34,554 nucleotides of DNA from Ilumatobacteraceae bacterium (GTDB lineage Bacteria; Actinomycetota; Acidimicrobiia; Acidimicrobiales; Ilumatobacteraceae): NCBI GenBank assembly GCA_016463775.1, contig JAEMQQ010000016.1, positions 1 through 34,554 of the forward strand, read 5' to 3'. Made by a program: the position numbers and the translations under genes. The notes under the pieces were generated by a model. The model did no database searches. It had not been told where the DNA came from and saw only the letters and a program-made list of their open reading frames with translations. This document shows positions 1-9,219 of this stretch, piece after piece (within the stretch, counting starts at the first letter, position 1; each line of letters begins with the position of its first letter).

Positions 1-137
1 TTGAAGTCGTCACGCTCCTTGCTGACGGCTTCCAGCACGTCGCTGACGTCGATCGAATCGTGCACGACCGTTTCGTTCACGATCGGATCGACGCCGTCAG
101 ATTCCTGGTGGTCTGACGTGGTCTGATCGTCGGTCAT
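1..137 (-). CDS. grpE: GrpE nucleotide exchange factor, 5' part only
   Basis: The gene starts at ATG 137 and runs off the left edge, so only about 45 residues are visible. They are strongly acidic (start MTDDQTTSDHQESDG), typical of the disordered N-terminus of actinobacterial GrpE, and end in a stretch (DVSDVLEAVSKERDDF) that would begin the long helix. The identification rests mainly on position: it lies 27 nt after the dnaK stop on the same strand, the standard dnaK-grpE-dnaJ order. GrpE releases ADP from DnaK in the cytoplasm. No clear Shine-Dalgarno sequence precedes the ATG, so translation may be coupled to dnaK. The conserved GrpE fold itself is outside the window. Confidence 0.82.
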   Translation of the reverse strand, partial: MTDDQTTSDHQESDGVDPIVNETVVHDSIDVSDVLEAVSKERDDF

Positions 138-164
138 GGTCGTGCCGTCGTCGCTGGGCCGTGG

Positions 165-2012
<1,848 letters not shown>

Positions 2013-2064
2013 GGGGTTACCTCCGTAACGTAAGGCTGTAGAGCCTATGGGGACGTCGGCAAAG

Positions 2065-2085
2065 GTTGAGCCGCCGCGGCTCAAG
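2065..2085. promoter_or_regulatory. HAIR-like operator for HspR upstream of dnaK
   Basis: TTGAG (2066-2070), nine bases, then CTCAA (2080-2084) form an inverted repeat. The geometry matches the HspR-associated inverted repeat CTTGAGT-N7-ACTCAAG; the outermost and innermost pairs deviate. It lies 53-73 bp upstream of the dnaK ATG, where a repressor would cover the promoter. The HspR gene is not in this window; in actinobacteria it usually sits at the end of the dnaK operon. Confidence 0.75.
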
Positions 2086-2095
2086 ATATGTGTCA

Positions 2096-2112
2096 CCTGC
2101 CTGGGAGGCAGG
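2096..2112 (-). terminator. Hairpin after the sugar kinase gene
   Basis: CCTGCC (2096-2101), a 5-nt loop and GGCAGG (2107-2112) form a GC-rich hairpin that begins 8 bp past the kinase stop codon. It would separate that transcript from the dnaK promoter. There is no U-tract, so it is at best a weak intrinsic terminator. Confidence 0.45.
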
Positions 2113-2119
2113 CCTGGGC

Positions 2120-3016
2120 CTACTCCTGCAGTGCTGCGGCGATCGCTGCCCAGTGCGGCAGCGACGGTACGGCACCCTGCACTTGGGTCGCCAACGCCCC
2201 AGCCACCGCAGCGGCCCGGAGCGCCAGCAACAAATCCGACAACCCCCCACCGAGCGCAAGGCGTGCACTCAAGACACCACAAAACGCATCCCCAGCACCG
2301 GTTGAGTCAAGTGGCGAAACCGGGTACGGCTGAATACGGGTTTCGCCGTCACGGGTGACGAGTCGTGCGCCACGCGCCCCTTCGGTAACGACAACGTTGC
2401 CCACCCCCCGCGCCAACAACGCCGCCGGGCCGCCGAGCAGTGCGACTTCGTGTTCATTCGGTGTGATGATGTCGACGTGGCGCAGTAATGCGTCAGGCAG
2501 GTCGGCTGCCGGTGCAGGGTTCAGCACGACGATCGTGTCGTTGCCCGCCAGTTCAGCGGCACGTTGCACGATGTCGATGCGCACCTCGAGTTGCATCAAC
2601 ACCACTTTGGCCGAGGCCAGCAGCGCTGCCGCTGCGTCAATATCGGCGACTGAAAGCGCGTGGTTTGCACCAGGCACCACGATGATGAGGTTCTCCGCAT
2701 CGTCCGACACACCGATCAACGCACGACCCGTCGGCCCGTTCAAAGTGACGAGATGATCCACATTCACGTTGTCGGTAATGAACGCCGCGCGCAGCGTGTC
2801 CCCTGCTGCGTCTCGCCCGACTGCACCGATGAACGCAGTGCGGGCACCGGCACGAGCCGCAGCGATCGCCTGATTCGCACCTTTCCCACCACATGCCTCG
2901 AAGTAACCATGGGCTGACACCGTTTCACCCGGATGTGGCAATCGACGCGCAAGTGCAACGAGATCAAGATTGGCCGACCCGACGACAACGACATCGGGTG
3001 TGTTGCTGGTGGTCAC
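2120..3016 (-). CDS. rbsK: Ribokinase-like PfkB family sugar kinase
   Basis: This encodes a 298-residue PfkB-family carbohydrate kinase. The N-terminal signature has [12 protein letters not shown] and the GGKGANQA motif that ribokinases use to hold the sugar. The C-terminal PfkB signature [13 protein letters not shown] contains the anion hole and the catalytic Asp. NPAPAADLP and [11 protein letters not shown] are also ribokinase-like. Start GTG 3016 gives the family length; an in-frame ATG at 3082 would run into the divergent phosphoglycerate mutase gene. Ribokinase phosphorylates D-ribose to ribose 5-phosphate in the cytoplasm. No ribose transporter or LacI regulator is adjacent, so another furanose or nucleoside is possible. 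There is no clear ribosome-binding site before the GTG. Confidence 0.82.
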   Translation of the reverse strand: MTTSNTPDVVVVGSANLDLVALARRLPHPGETVSAHGYFEACGGKGANQAIAAARAGARTAFIGAVGRDAAGDTLRAAFITDNVNVDHLVTLNGPTGRALIGVSDDAENLIIVVPGANHALSVADIDAAAALLASAKVVLMQLEVRIDIVQRAAELAGNDTIVVLNPAPAADLPDALLRHVDIITPNEHEVALLGGPAALLARGVGNVVVTEGARGARLVTRDGETRIQPYPVSPLDSTGAGDAFCGVLSARLALGGGLSDLLLALRAAAVAGALATQVQGAVPSLPHWAAIAAALQE

Positions 3017-3048
3017 AGCGCCGACTCGTTCATGGGGTGCTCTCGCTC

Positions 3049-3054
3049 TAGCCT
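3049..3054 (+). promoter_or_regulatory. -10 hexamer TAGCCT, leaderless start of gpmA
   Basis: TAGCCT ends 6 nt before GTG 3061, which would place the transcription start on the start codon. No Shine-Dalgarno sequence is present. It is one of the recurrent TANNNT elements in this window. Confidence 0.6.
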
Positions 3055-3060
3055 TGCGCC

Positions 3061-3864
3061 GTGGAGACCACAACGCAAACACCGACCGCCAAACCCGGCG
3101 TTCTCGTGCTGCTGCGCCACGGGCAAAGCACGTGGAATGAATTGAATTTGTTCACTGGTTGGCACGATGTGCCGCTCAGTGCCAAGGGCGAAAAAGAAGC
3201 CGACGACGCCGGTCGCACCATGCGTGCCATGGGCCTGCACTTCGACGTCGTCTATACGTCACTGTTGGCTCGCGCAATCGAAACTAACCGTCGGGCACTC
3301 TGCGAACTTGAACATCCGGCCGTCACCATCGTGCAGGATTGGCGCCTCAACGAACGTCACTATGGCGCACTGCAGGGGCTCGACAAAAAAGAAACGACAA
3401 AACGACACGGCGTCGAACAAACCCAGCTGTGGCGACGAAGCTACGACGTGGCACCCCCGCCCGTTGATCGATCAAGCCCCGAACACCCGGCGAACGACCC
3501 GCGATACGCAGACATCGACCCGGTGCGGTTGCCCGCCACCGAATGTTTGCAAGACGTCGTCGCACGAGTCGTGCCGTTCTGGCAGGAAGTACTCGTACCG
3601 CTGTTGCAGGGCGGCAACGATGTGCTCGTCGTTGCACACGGCAACTCGTTGCGTGCGCTGGTGATGCATCTCGAACATTTGAGCCAAGCAGCGATCGCCG
3701 AACTCAACATCCCGACCGGAGTGCCCCGCCACTACACGTTTCATACTTTGAACAGCGACGATCGAGCGCATCGCGCACTACGTGTGGCGAACGTCGCATA
3801 TCTCGGTGACAGCGCTGCGATAAGCGCTGCGACCAATGCAGTCGCTGGCCAAGCGAGTCTCTGA
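3061..3864 (+). CDS. gpmA: 2,3-bisphosphoglycerate-dependent phosphoglycerate mutase
   Basis: This 267-residue cofactor-dependent mutase interconverts 3- and 2-phosphoglycerate in glycolysis and gluconeogenesis. The phosphohistidine motif LLRHGQSTWNELNLFTGW places the catalytic His at residue 20. LNERHYGALQGLDK carries the catalytic Glu, and VVAHGNSLRALVMHLE contains the second active-site His. The start is GTG 3061; the motif positions fit the family, and a -10-like TAGCCT lies 6 nt upstream. The protein is slightly longer than the ~250-residue E. coli enzyme because of an Ala-rich C-terminal tail. It is divergent from the sugar kinase gene with only 44 bp between starts. Confidence 0.95.
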   Translation: METTTQTPTAKPGVLVLLRHGQSTWNELNLFTGWHDVPLSAKGEKEADDAGRTMRAMGLHFDVVYTSLLARAIETNRRALCELEHPAVTIVQDWRLNERHYGALQGLDKKETTKRHGVEQTQLWRRSYDVAPPPVDRSSPEHPANDPRYADIDPVRLPATECLQDVVARVVPFWQEVLVPLLQGGNDVLVVAHGNSLRALVMHLEHLSQAAIAELNIPTGVPRHYTFHTLNSDDRAHRALRVANVAYLGDSAAISAATNAVAGQASL

Positions 3865-3877
3865 GACAACCTTCACC

Positions 3878-3907
3878 ACGCATTCGTGCATGTTTGCACG
3901 AATGCGT
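3878..3907. terminator. 13-bp perfect inverted repeat after gpmA
   Basis: ACGCATTCGTGCA (3878-3890), loop TGTT, then TGCACGAATGCGT (3895-3907) form a perfect 13-bp stem. It lies 14 nt after the gpmA stop and ends 3 bp before the -10 of the next gene. There is no U-tract, so an operator overlapping the downstream promoter is a reasonable alternative to a terminator. Confidence 0.6.
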
Positions 3908-3910
3908 TCG

Positions 3911-3916
3911 TATGGT
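3911..3916 (+). promoter_or_regulatory. -10 hexamer TATGGT, leaderless start
   Basis: TATGGT ends 6 nt before ATG 3923 and no Shine-Dalgarno sequence is present, so the mRNA probably starts at or next to the ATG. The inverted repeat at 3878-3907 would occupy the -35 region. Confidence 0.55.
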
Positions 3917-3922
3917 TGAGGC

Positions 3923-4348
3923 ATGGCAAAACGCACCAATCCCCTCACCACATTGCATCACGTCTCGTTGTTCTCGTCATGTTCCAAGAAAGATCTCGCA
4001 CGCATCGTTGATGCAGCAGATGAGGTTTCATTCAAGGCTGGCCAAGTGCTCATCGAGCAGGGTCAGCCAGGTCGTGAAGCCTTCATTCTGTTGAAAGGCA
4101 AGGCCACCGTGCGTCGTGATGGCAAAAAACTCGCCTCGCTCGGGGCCGGTGCAATGGTCGGTGAACTCGCGTTACTCGACCATGGTCCACGTACCGCCAC
4201 CGTTACCTGCGACACCGACTGTGACGTACTTGTCATCAGTCAGCGACATTTTCAAGGTGTGCTGCGCGACGTGCCGGTGCTGTCCAGCAAGTTATTGACC
4301 ACATTGGCGTCTCGTGTGCGCGAACTTGATCGGGCCATGGTCGCTTAA
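3923..4348 (+). CDS. Cyclic nucleotide-binding domain protein (single domain)
   Basis: This 141-residue protein consists of one Crp/PKA-type cyclic nucleotide-binding beta-roll. LFSSCSKKDLARIVDAADE is the entry helix, followed by FKAGQVLIEQGQPGREAFILLKGKATV. The phosphate-binding cassette is represented by MVGELALLDHGPRTATVTCDTDCDVLVI. The cassette keeps the Gly-Glu and Arg-Thr-Ala elements of cNMP binders. There is no helix-turn-helix after the domain, so it is not a complete Crp regulator; the last ~25 residues form only a helix. It probably senses cAMP or a related ligand and acts through a partner. It lies 49 nt before the Fe-S oxidoreductase gene on the same strand, but each has its own -10 element. 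Confidence 0.85.
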   Translation: MAKRTNPLTTLHHVSLFSSCSKKDLARIVDAADEVSFKAGQVLIEQGQPGREAFILLKGKATVRRDGKKLASLGAGAMVGELALLDHGPRTATVTCDTDCDVLVISQRHFQGVLRDVPVLSSKLLTTLASRVRELDRAMVA

Positions 4349-4384
4349 GCCACCGTAGGTAGCGCCATTCGCGCCGAACACAAC

Positions 4385-4390
4385 TAGCGT
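4385..4390 (+). promoter_or_regulatory. -10 hexamer TAGCGT, leaderless start
   Basis: TAGCGT in the context CAACTAGCGT ends 7 nt before ATG 4398, with no Shine-Dalgarno sequence. The same CAACTAGCGT string precedes the kinase gene at 16591-16600. Confidence 0.6.
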
Positions 4391-4397
4391 TCGGTGT

Positions 4398-6671
4398 ATG
4401 TCGGTTGAAGTAACTGCACAACCAGTGCGTTCAGGTCGCCTGAAGCCGTACCAATTGTCGATCGTCCTTGGTTGCGGCATCGGTCTCTTTACGTTCGTCT
4501 CCGGGCTCATTCCATCGATTACCGGCTGGAAGAGCGACTCGCCGGTTCACCGCGAAGTATTCGGCGGCATTCCTGGCCCCCTGATCGTGGCGTTCTACAC
4601 GGTCATCCCGGTGATTCTGGTGTGGGGTTCGCTACGTTTCGCCGACCGCATTCGCAACTGGGAACGTGGCGCCCCCGACAATCGTCGCACGACACGAAAA
4701 AACGTGCGCCGTCGCTTTGCTGATTTCAATGCCGGGGTGTACATGCGCACATTGATGCGCGACTCGGCGGCCGGGCTCATGCACTCGATGATGTATTTCG
4801 GGTTCCTCGTCTTGTTGGGTGTCACCACGGTGCTGGAAATCGACCACCAGATGCCCGAACCGTTGAAGTTTCTGCACGGCGACGTGTACCGCGCCTACGC
4901 CCTGGTCGGTGACGTTGCTGGTCTCGTGTTCACCGGTGGCGTCGTGTGGGCAATCCTGCGTCGTTATGTGCAACGCCCGTACCGCATCCGTGTCAAGTCG
5001 AAGCCCGAGCATGCCTGGATTCTCGGGGTGATGCTCGCCATTGGTGTCAGTGGTTATGGCAGCGAAATGTTCCGCATTGCCACCGAGCAGGCGGCGGGCA
5101 AAAATGTCGACTACGAAAAGTGGAGCATCGTCGGTTGGCCGTTGGCTCAGACGGTGAACGGTGCATCACTCGGCACGTTGCAAACCTGGCACCAGGGCTG
5201 GTGGGTGTTCCATGTGCTCACCTTCATCGCGTTTTTGGCGTTGTTGCCGATCACGATGTTGCGCCACATCTTCACTGCCCCACTCAACATGTACCTGCGT
5301 GATCGCGACCGGCCAAAAGGTGCGATGCGTGCCATGCCGAACCTGGCCGAGACATCACTCGAGTCTTTCGGTGTGAACACGATTGAAAGTTTCACGTGGA
5401 AGCAGTTGCTCGATCTCGACTCCTGCACGATGTGCGGTCGCTGCACGAGCGTGTGCCCCGCCCATGCCACCGGCAAGTCGCTCGACCCGCGGGAAATCGT
5501 GTTGAAGAGTGGTGAGGTGATGGCGGCAACCGCGGCACACGCCCCGGGTGGTCGTGTTTCGCCACCGATCGGTGTTGACCATGACATCACGGTGAGTGCC
5601 AACTCGGTGTTTGATCGCATTACCGCCGAAGAAATCTGGGCGTGCACCTCGTGCAAGGCCTGCGACGAGATCTGCCCGGTCAACATCGAGATCCTCGACA
5701 AGATCCTCGACATGCGTCGCTACCTGACGCTGATGGAAAGCAACTTCCCCGCCGAACTCGGCAACGCCTATCGCGCGATGGAAAACCAAGGCAACCCGTG
5801 GGGCATGAACCAGGGTGACCGAGCGGCCTGGGCCACCGATTTGGACGTGACCGTGCTCGACCCGGGTGCACCACTCACCCAGGAGTACCTCTACTGGGTC
5901 GGCTGTGCTGGTTCGTTCGATGACAAGAACAAGAAAGTCACGCAGGCAATGGCCAAGTTGCTGAAGCGTGCGGGCATCGACGTGGCGATTCTCGGGCCGA
6001 GCGAAATGTGCACGGGTGACAGCGCGCGCCGCAGCGGCAACGAGTACTTGTTCCAGATGCTCGCAACGCCCAACGTGGAGATGCTGAATGGCATGGGTGT
6101 CAAGAAGATCATCACCCAGTGTCCGCATTGCTTCAACACCCTGAAGAACGAATACCCGCAACTCGGTGGCAACTACGAAGTGGTGCACCACTCACAGTTG
6201 CTTGAAGAACTCATCAGTTCGGGCCGCTTGGACATGAGCAATGCGACCCTCGATGACCGCATTACCTATCACGACTCGTGCTATCTCGGTCGCCACAACG
6301 ACGTGTACCTCGCGCCACGCAAGGTGGTTGGTTCGATCAAGGGCATTCAAGTGGTGGAGATGCCACGCAACGGCACGCAGGGCATGTGCTGTGGTGCAGG
6401 TGGTGCACGCATGTGGATGGAAGAAAACATCGGCACCAAGGTGAATGATGAGCGCGCCCGTGAAGCCATCGCCACGGGTGCCACGCGTGTAGCGACGGCC
6501 TGCCCGTTCTGTTACATCATGATGGATGACGGCGTCAAAGGTGCGGGCAAGGACGAATCAGCCGTCAAGGTCGGCGACATTGCAATACATGTGCTTGATG
6601 CCATCGAAAACGGTGAGCGCACTGCAACTGCAATCGGTGCACCACTGCGCGAACCCGTCGCCGGCGAATAA
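4398..6671 (+). CDS. Membrane Fe-S oxidoreductase, EtfD-like (ETF:menaquinone reductase type)
   Basis: This 757-residue protein has an N-terminal membrane domain with about six hydrophobic helices (for example GLFTFVSGLIPS, YFGFLVLLGVTTVLEI, VFHVLTFIAFLALLPITML), resembling the NarI/HdrE cytochrome b type. Two 4Fe-4S motifs follow: CTMCGRCTSVCP from residue 343 and CTSCKACDEICP from residue 416. Two CCG cysteine-rich domains follow (GCAGSFD near 502; CCGAGGARMW near 664), as in HdrB/HdrD and GlcF. This architecture matches mycobacterial Rv0338c (EtfD), proposed to pass electrons from electron-transfer flavoprotein to menaquinone during fatty acid beta-oxidation. No etfAB or acyl-CoA dehydrogenase gene is in the window, so the partner is inferred. 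ATG 4398 follows a leaderless-type -10. Confidence 0.82.
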   Translation: MSVEVTAQPVRSGRLKPYQLSIVLGCGIGLFTFVSGLIPSITGWKSDSPVHREVFGGIPGPLIVAFYTVIPVILVWGSLRFADRIRNWERGAPDNRRTTRKNVRRRFADFNAGVYMRTLMRDSAAGLMHSMMYFGFLVLLGVTTVLEIDHQMPEPLKFLHGDVYRAYALVGDVAGLVFTGGVVWAILRRYVQRPYRIRVKSKPEHAWILGVMLAIGVSGYGSEMFRIATEQAAGKNVDYEKWSIVGWPLAQTVNGASLGTLQTWHQGWWVFHVLTFIAFLALLPITMLRHIFTAPLNMYLRDRDRPKGAMRAMPNLAETSLESFGVNTIESFTWKQLLDLDSCTMCGRCTSVCPAHATGKSLDPREIVLKSGEVMAATAAHAPGGRVSPPIGVDHDITVSANSVFDRITAEEIWACTSCKACDEICPVNIEILDKILDMRRYLTLMESNFPAELGNAYRAMENQGNPWGMNQGDRAAWATDLDVTVLDPGAPLTQEYLYWVGCAGSFDDKNKKVTQAMAKLLKRAGIDVAILGPSEMCTGDSARRSGNEYLFQMLATPNVEMLNGMGVKKIITQCPHCFNTLKNEYPQLGGNYEVVHHSQLLEELISSGRLDMSNATLDDRITYHDSCYLGRHNDVYLAPRKVVGSIKGIQVVEMPRNGTQGMCCGAGGARMWMEENIGTKVNDERAREAIATGATRVATACPFCYIMMDDGVKGAGKDESAVKVGDIAIHVLDAIENGERTATAIGAPLREPVAGE

Positions 6672-6701
6672 GACGCGCACCGCACCGCGGAGCGTTATCC
6701 G

Positions 6702-7265
6702 TTAGCGGAAGTTCTCGAAATATCGACTTGGTGTCGGACCACGCTGACCCTGATATTTCGAACCCCGCGCACCCGAGCCGTACGGCTTGTCGGCAGGTGT
6801 GGTCATCGTCATGAAACTCACCTGACCGATTTTCATGCCCGGGTAAATCGTGATCGGCAGGTTGGCGACATTCGACAACTCGAGGGTGATGTGACCATCG
6901 AAGCCGGCATCAATGAACCCGGCCGTCGAATGGATGAGCAGACCAAGCCGGCCTAACGAACTTTTTCCTTCGACGCGGGCGACGAGATCGTTGGCGATCG
7001 CCACACGTTCGAGCGTTGAGCCGAGCACGAATTCACCCGGGTGCAAGATGAACGCTTCGTCATTTTTCATCTCGACGAGTTCAGTGAGATCGGCGAGTTC
7101 TTTTTTGACATCGATCACCGTGGTCGAGTGGTTACGAAAGACCCTGAACAGGTGCGACACCTTGACGTCGATCGACGATGGCTGCAGGCAGGCATCGTCG
7201 TACGGGTCGACGACGATGCGACCGTTCGACAACGCCTCGCGAATGGACCGATCGGAGAGAATCAC
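6702..7265 (-). CDS. dcd: dCTP deaminase, probably bifunctional (dUMP-forming)
   Basis: This 187-residue enzyme makes deoxyuridine nucleotides from dCTP for thymidylate synthesis. The sequence is very close to M. tuberculosis Dcd along its length: [61 protein letters not shown], and [15 protein letters not shown] with the catalytic Glu. The C-terminal [14 protein letters not shown] is shared with the mycobacterial enzyme, which both deaminates dCTP and hydrolyses the triphosphate to dUMP. Bifunctionality is inferred from that likeness. The start is GTG 7265. It is convergent with the Fe-S oxidoreductase gene (30 bp between stops) and divergent from tRNA-Gly. Confidence 0.95.
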   Translation of the reverse strand: MILSDRSIREALSNGRIVVDPYDDACLQPSSIDVKVSHLFRVFRNHSTTVIDVKKELADLTELVEMKNDEAFILHPGEFVLGSTLERVAIANDLVARVEGKSSLGRLGLLIHSTAGFIDAGFDGHITLELSNVANLPITIYPGMKIGQVSFMTMTTPADKPYGSGARGSKYQGQRGPTPSRYFENFR

Positions 7266-7274
7266 CGTGCCCGA

Positions 7275-7280
7275 ACCCTA
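7275..7280 (-). promoter_or_regulatory. -10-like TAGGGT for dcd
   Basis: On the minus strand, TAGGGT lies 9 nt before GTG 7265, giving a leader of at most a few nucleotides. The spacing is longer than the 6-7 nt at other sites, so support is weaker. Confidence 0.4.
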
Positions 7281-7316
7281 GTAAACGCGACTCGTTGCTA
7301 CGATTCGGTCGTGAGT

Positions 7317-7387
7317 GCGGGTGTAGTTCAATGGCAGAACATCAGCTTCCCAAGTTGAGGACGCGGGTTCGATTCCCGTCACCCGCT
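7317..7387 (+). tRNA. tRNA-Gly (anticodon CCC)
   Basis: A 71-nt cloverleaf. Acceptor strands GCGGGTG (7317-7323) and CACCCGC (7380-7386) pair perfectly, followed by discriminator T. The anticodon stem TCAGC/GTTGA encloses loop TTCCCAA, with anticodon CCC at 7349-7351. The T arm contains GGGTTCGATTCCC. The 3' CCA is not encoded, so it must be added by the CCA enzyme, whose gene is at 11568-12971. A TACGAT element at 7299-7304 may be its -10. The last 9 nt overlap the small membrane protein gene on the opposite strand. Confidence 0.97.
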
Positions 7388-7591
7388 CGATAGCAACGTA
7401 AAGATCGCCCACACTGCGGCGACGAGGCCGAGGAGCGCCATGCCGATACTGCGCACCCTTGGCGCCCGGGTAAGTTCGCCCTCTTCGCGCGGTGCATCAC
7501 GGGGCTTGAACACCGCAGCCAGATTGCCAACACACATCGCCCCACCCAATGCCAAAATCAACCACGCCAACAGATCTTCACCAAGGAACAT
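7379..7591 (-). CDS. Small two-helix membrane protein of unknown function
   Basis: This predicted 70-residue protein begins at ATG 7591, 2 bp after the dnaB stop, so it is probably cotranscribed with dnaB. It has two hydrophobic helices, LLAWLILALGGAMCVGNLAAVF near residues 7-28 and MALLGLVAAVWAIFTLL near residues 51-67. A charged loop (PRDAPREEGELTRAPRVR) separates them. I do not recognise a family. In favour of a real gene are the tight spacing to dnaB and the clean helix-loop-helix pattern. Against it are its size and the overlap of its final codons with tRNA-Gly on the other strand. No function is proposed. Confidence 0.6.
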   Translation of the reverse strand: MFLGEDLLAWLILALGGAMCVGNLAAVFKPRDAPREEGELTRAPRVRSIGMALLGLVAAVWAIFTLLSSG

Positions 7592-7593
7592 GA

Positions 7594-8970
7594 CTACAGA
7601 CCGCTGGGAGAGGTGCCCTCGAAATAGGTTTCGAAGCGCGTGAACGGCTCGATCCAGGCCAACTTCACGGTGTCGGTGCGACCCGCTCGATGTTTTGCCA
7701 CGATGAGATCAGCCGACCCACGCGCGGCCGCCGTGTCGCCGGCTGCCTCGCCGCGATAAATGAACATCACGACGTCGGCATCTTGCTCGATGGCACCCGA
7801 CTCGCGCAGGTCAGAAAGAATCGGTCGCTTATCGCCACGGTTGTCGAGGTTGCGGCTCAACTGACTCAGGGCGATGATCGGCACGTTGAATTCGCGGGCC
7901 ATCAACTTGAGCTTGCGACTGATCTCACTGACCTCAAGTTGGCGGTTTTCCACTTTGGTATCGCCGCCCATCAACTGCAGATAGTCGATGACGATCAGAC
8001 CAAGATCGCCCTGCGAGAGGCGCACACGTCGGGCCCGGGCCCGCATCGAACCCACCGAGGTCATCGGCGAATCGTCGATGATGAGCGGAATGTCGAGACG
8101 TCCAACGGCACGACCGATTTCGGTCCATTGCTTTTCGGATGGCGCTGCACCACGCAATACTTCGGATGGCACGCTGGCCTCGCTCGACAGCACGCGCTGC
8201 GACAACTCGTAGGCGCTCATTTCCAAACTGAAAAAGATGACCGGGCGCATCGTGAGTCGGGCCACATTGACCGCCATATTGAGTGCCAGCGCACTCTTGC
8301 CCATGCCGGGGCGCGCGCCGATGACATGGAGTGCCCCTGCTTGCAAGCCGAGCAACAACTCATCCAGTTTGCGGAAACCCGTGGGAACGCCCGCCAGTGC
8401 ACCAGGGTTGTTCCAACGTTCCTCGATTTTTTCCATCGAAGTTTCCAGCAACTTGGAAAGCGTGGAGGCGCCCTCGTTGACGTTGCCGGCTGACACGTCG
8501 TAGATGCGGCTCTCTGCTTCGTCGAGTGCCTTGTCGACGTCGGCTGGTTCGCTGTACGCGATTTCAGCAATGGCGGCCGCCGCCGCGATGACACGACGCA
8601 ACTTGGCGGCATCACGCACGATTTTGGCGTAGCGATCGGCGCTGGAAATAGCCGGGGTGGCGTTCTGCAAACGCACCAGCGCGTCAAGCCCACCGACACC
8701 GTCCAACAATGCAGCTCGCCGCAACTCTTCACCGACCGTGACCGGATCGACGGGTTCACCCGCGATGCTCAGCGACCGGATTGCATCGAACACGTGGCGG
8801 TGCGCCGGCTTGTAAAAATCTTCGGACGCCAAACCGCCGAGCACGATCGAAATCGCGTCTTCAGACAGCATCATCGCACCGAGCAGTGACGCTTCGGCGT
8901 CGACGTTGTGCGGCGGAATGCGTTGGGTTGGACGACCGTCGTCGCCTCGTCGAATATCGGTGATGCTCAC
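7594..8970 (-). CDS. dnaB: Replicative DNA helicase DnaB
   Basis: This 458-residue hexameric helicase unwinds DNA ahead of the replication fork. The N-terminal domain (PPHNVDAEASLLGAMML, residues 19-35) begins the primase-interaction region, with a linker near residues 170-200. The RecA-like domain has Walker A GARPGMGKS at 218-226, the H1a-region FFSLEM, Walker B LGLIVIDYLQLM, and arginine-finger region RDNRG/SDLRESGAIEQDADVVMFI. The length is normal with no intein, although mycobacterial dnaB genes often carry one. The start is GTG 8970, with AAAGG 8 nt upstream. The 249-bp gap upstream holds a candidate promoter and DnaA-box-like sites. A DciA loader gene is at 29167-29484. Confidence 0.97.
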   Translation of the reverse strand: MSITDIRRGDDGRPTQRIPPHNVDAEASLLGAMMLSEDAISIVLGGLASEDFYKPAHRHVFDAIRSLSIAGEPVDPVTVGEELRRAALLDGVGGLDALVRLQNATPAISSADRYAKIVRDAAKLRRVIAAAAAIAEIAYSEPADVDKALDEAESRIYDVSAGNVNEGASTLSKLLETSMEKIEERWNNPGALAGVPTGFRKLDELLLGLQAGALHVIGARPGMGKSALALNMAVNVARLTMRPVIFFSLEMSAYELSQRVLSSEASVPSEVLRGAAPSEKQWTEIGRAVGRLDIPLIIDDSPMTSVGSMRARARRVRLSQGDLGLIVIDYLQLMGGDTKVENRQLEVSEISRKLKLMAREFNVPIIALSQLSRNLDNRGDKRPILSDLRESGAIEQDADVVMFIYRGEAAGDTAAARGSADLIVAKHRAGRTDTVKLAWIEPFTRFETYFEGTSPSGL

Positions 8971-9030
8971 CCGTCTACCTTTGCCGCTTCGGCCTGTTGA
9001 TCACAAGGGGTACAACCCTGTGATTTTGTT

Positions 9031-9060
9031 GTGATAATCCCGTGCACGGGTTGTGGTCAA
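9031..9060 (-). promoter_or_regulatory. Candidate dnaB promoter with a palindrome in its spacer
   Basis: On the minus strand, TTGACC (9060-9055), an 18-bp spacer and TATCAC (9036-9031) form a possible sigma-70-like promoter about 60 bp before dnaB. The -10 lacks the final T. The spacer contains the perfect 12-bp palindrome CCCGTGCACGGG (9039-9050), a possible operator. The -35 also overlaps a one-mismatch DnaA box (TTGACCACA, 9052-9060). Confidence 0.4.
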
Positions 9061-9073
9061 CCTGTGCTCTTCC

Positions 9074-9196
9074 TGTGGACAGTAATACAGGGGTGGACGG
9101 AATACCGACGTATCGACGCCACTCTGGGCGGACACGAGACCAGGTGCGGGAAACGATGTAACAACGTGCACAAATGTGCAGAGTACTTGTGGACAA
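9074..9196. promoter_or_regulatory. DnaA-box-like sites upstream of dnaB
   Basis: TGTGGACAG at 9074-9082 and TGTGGACAA at 9188-9196 are reverse-strand forms of the actinobacterial DnaA box; the second is a perfect TTGTCCACA. A third one-mismatch copy overlaps the candidate dnaB -35 at 9052-9060. TGCACAAATGTGCA at 9167-9180 is an additional inverted repeat. The rest of the 8971-9219 gap shows no gene. Confidence 0.5.
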
Positions 9197-9219
9197 CCTG
9201 GGGATGGCAGGGATGTTCC

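Noticed and set aside
5355-6191. 278-codon minus-strand frame opposite the Fe-S oxidoreductase
   Set aside because: Opposite conserved 4Fe-4S and CCG motifs; no domain, no ribosome-binding site; antisense shadow.
7690-8493. 267-codon plus-strand frame opposite dnaB
   Set aside because: Covers the conserved helicase domain of dnaB in antisense and shows no family motif.
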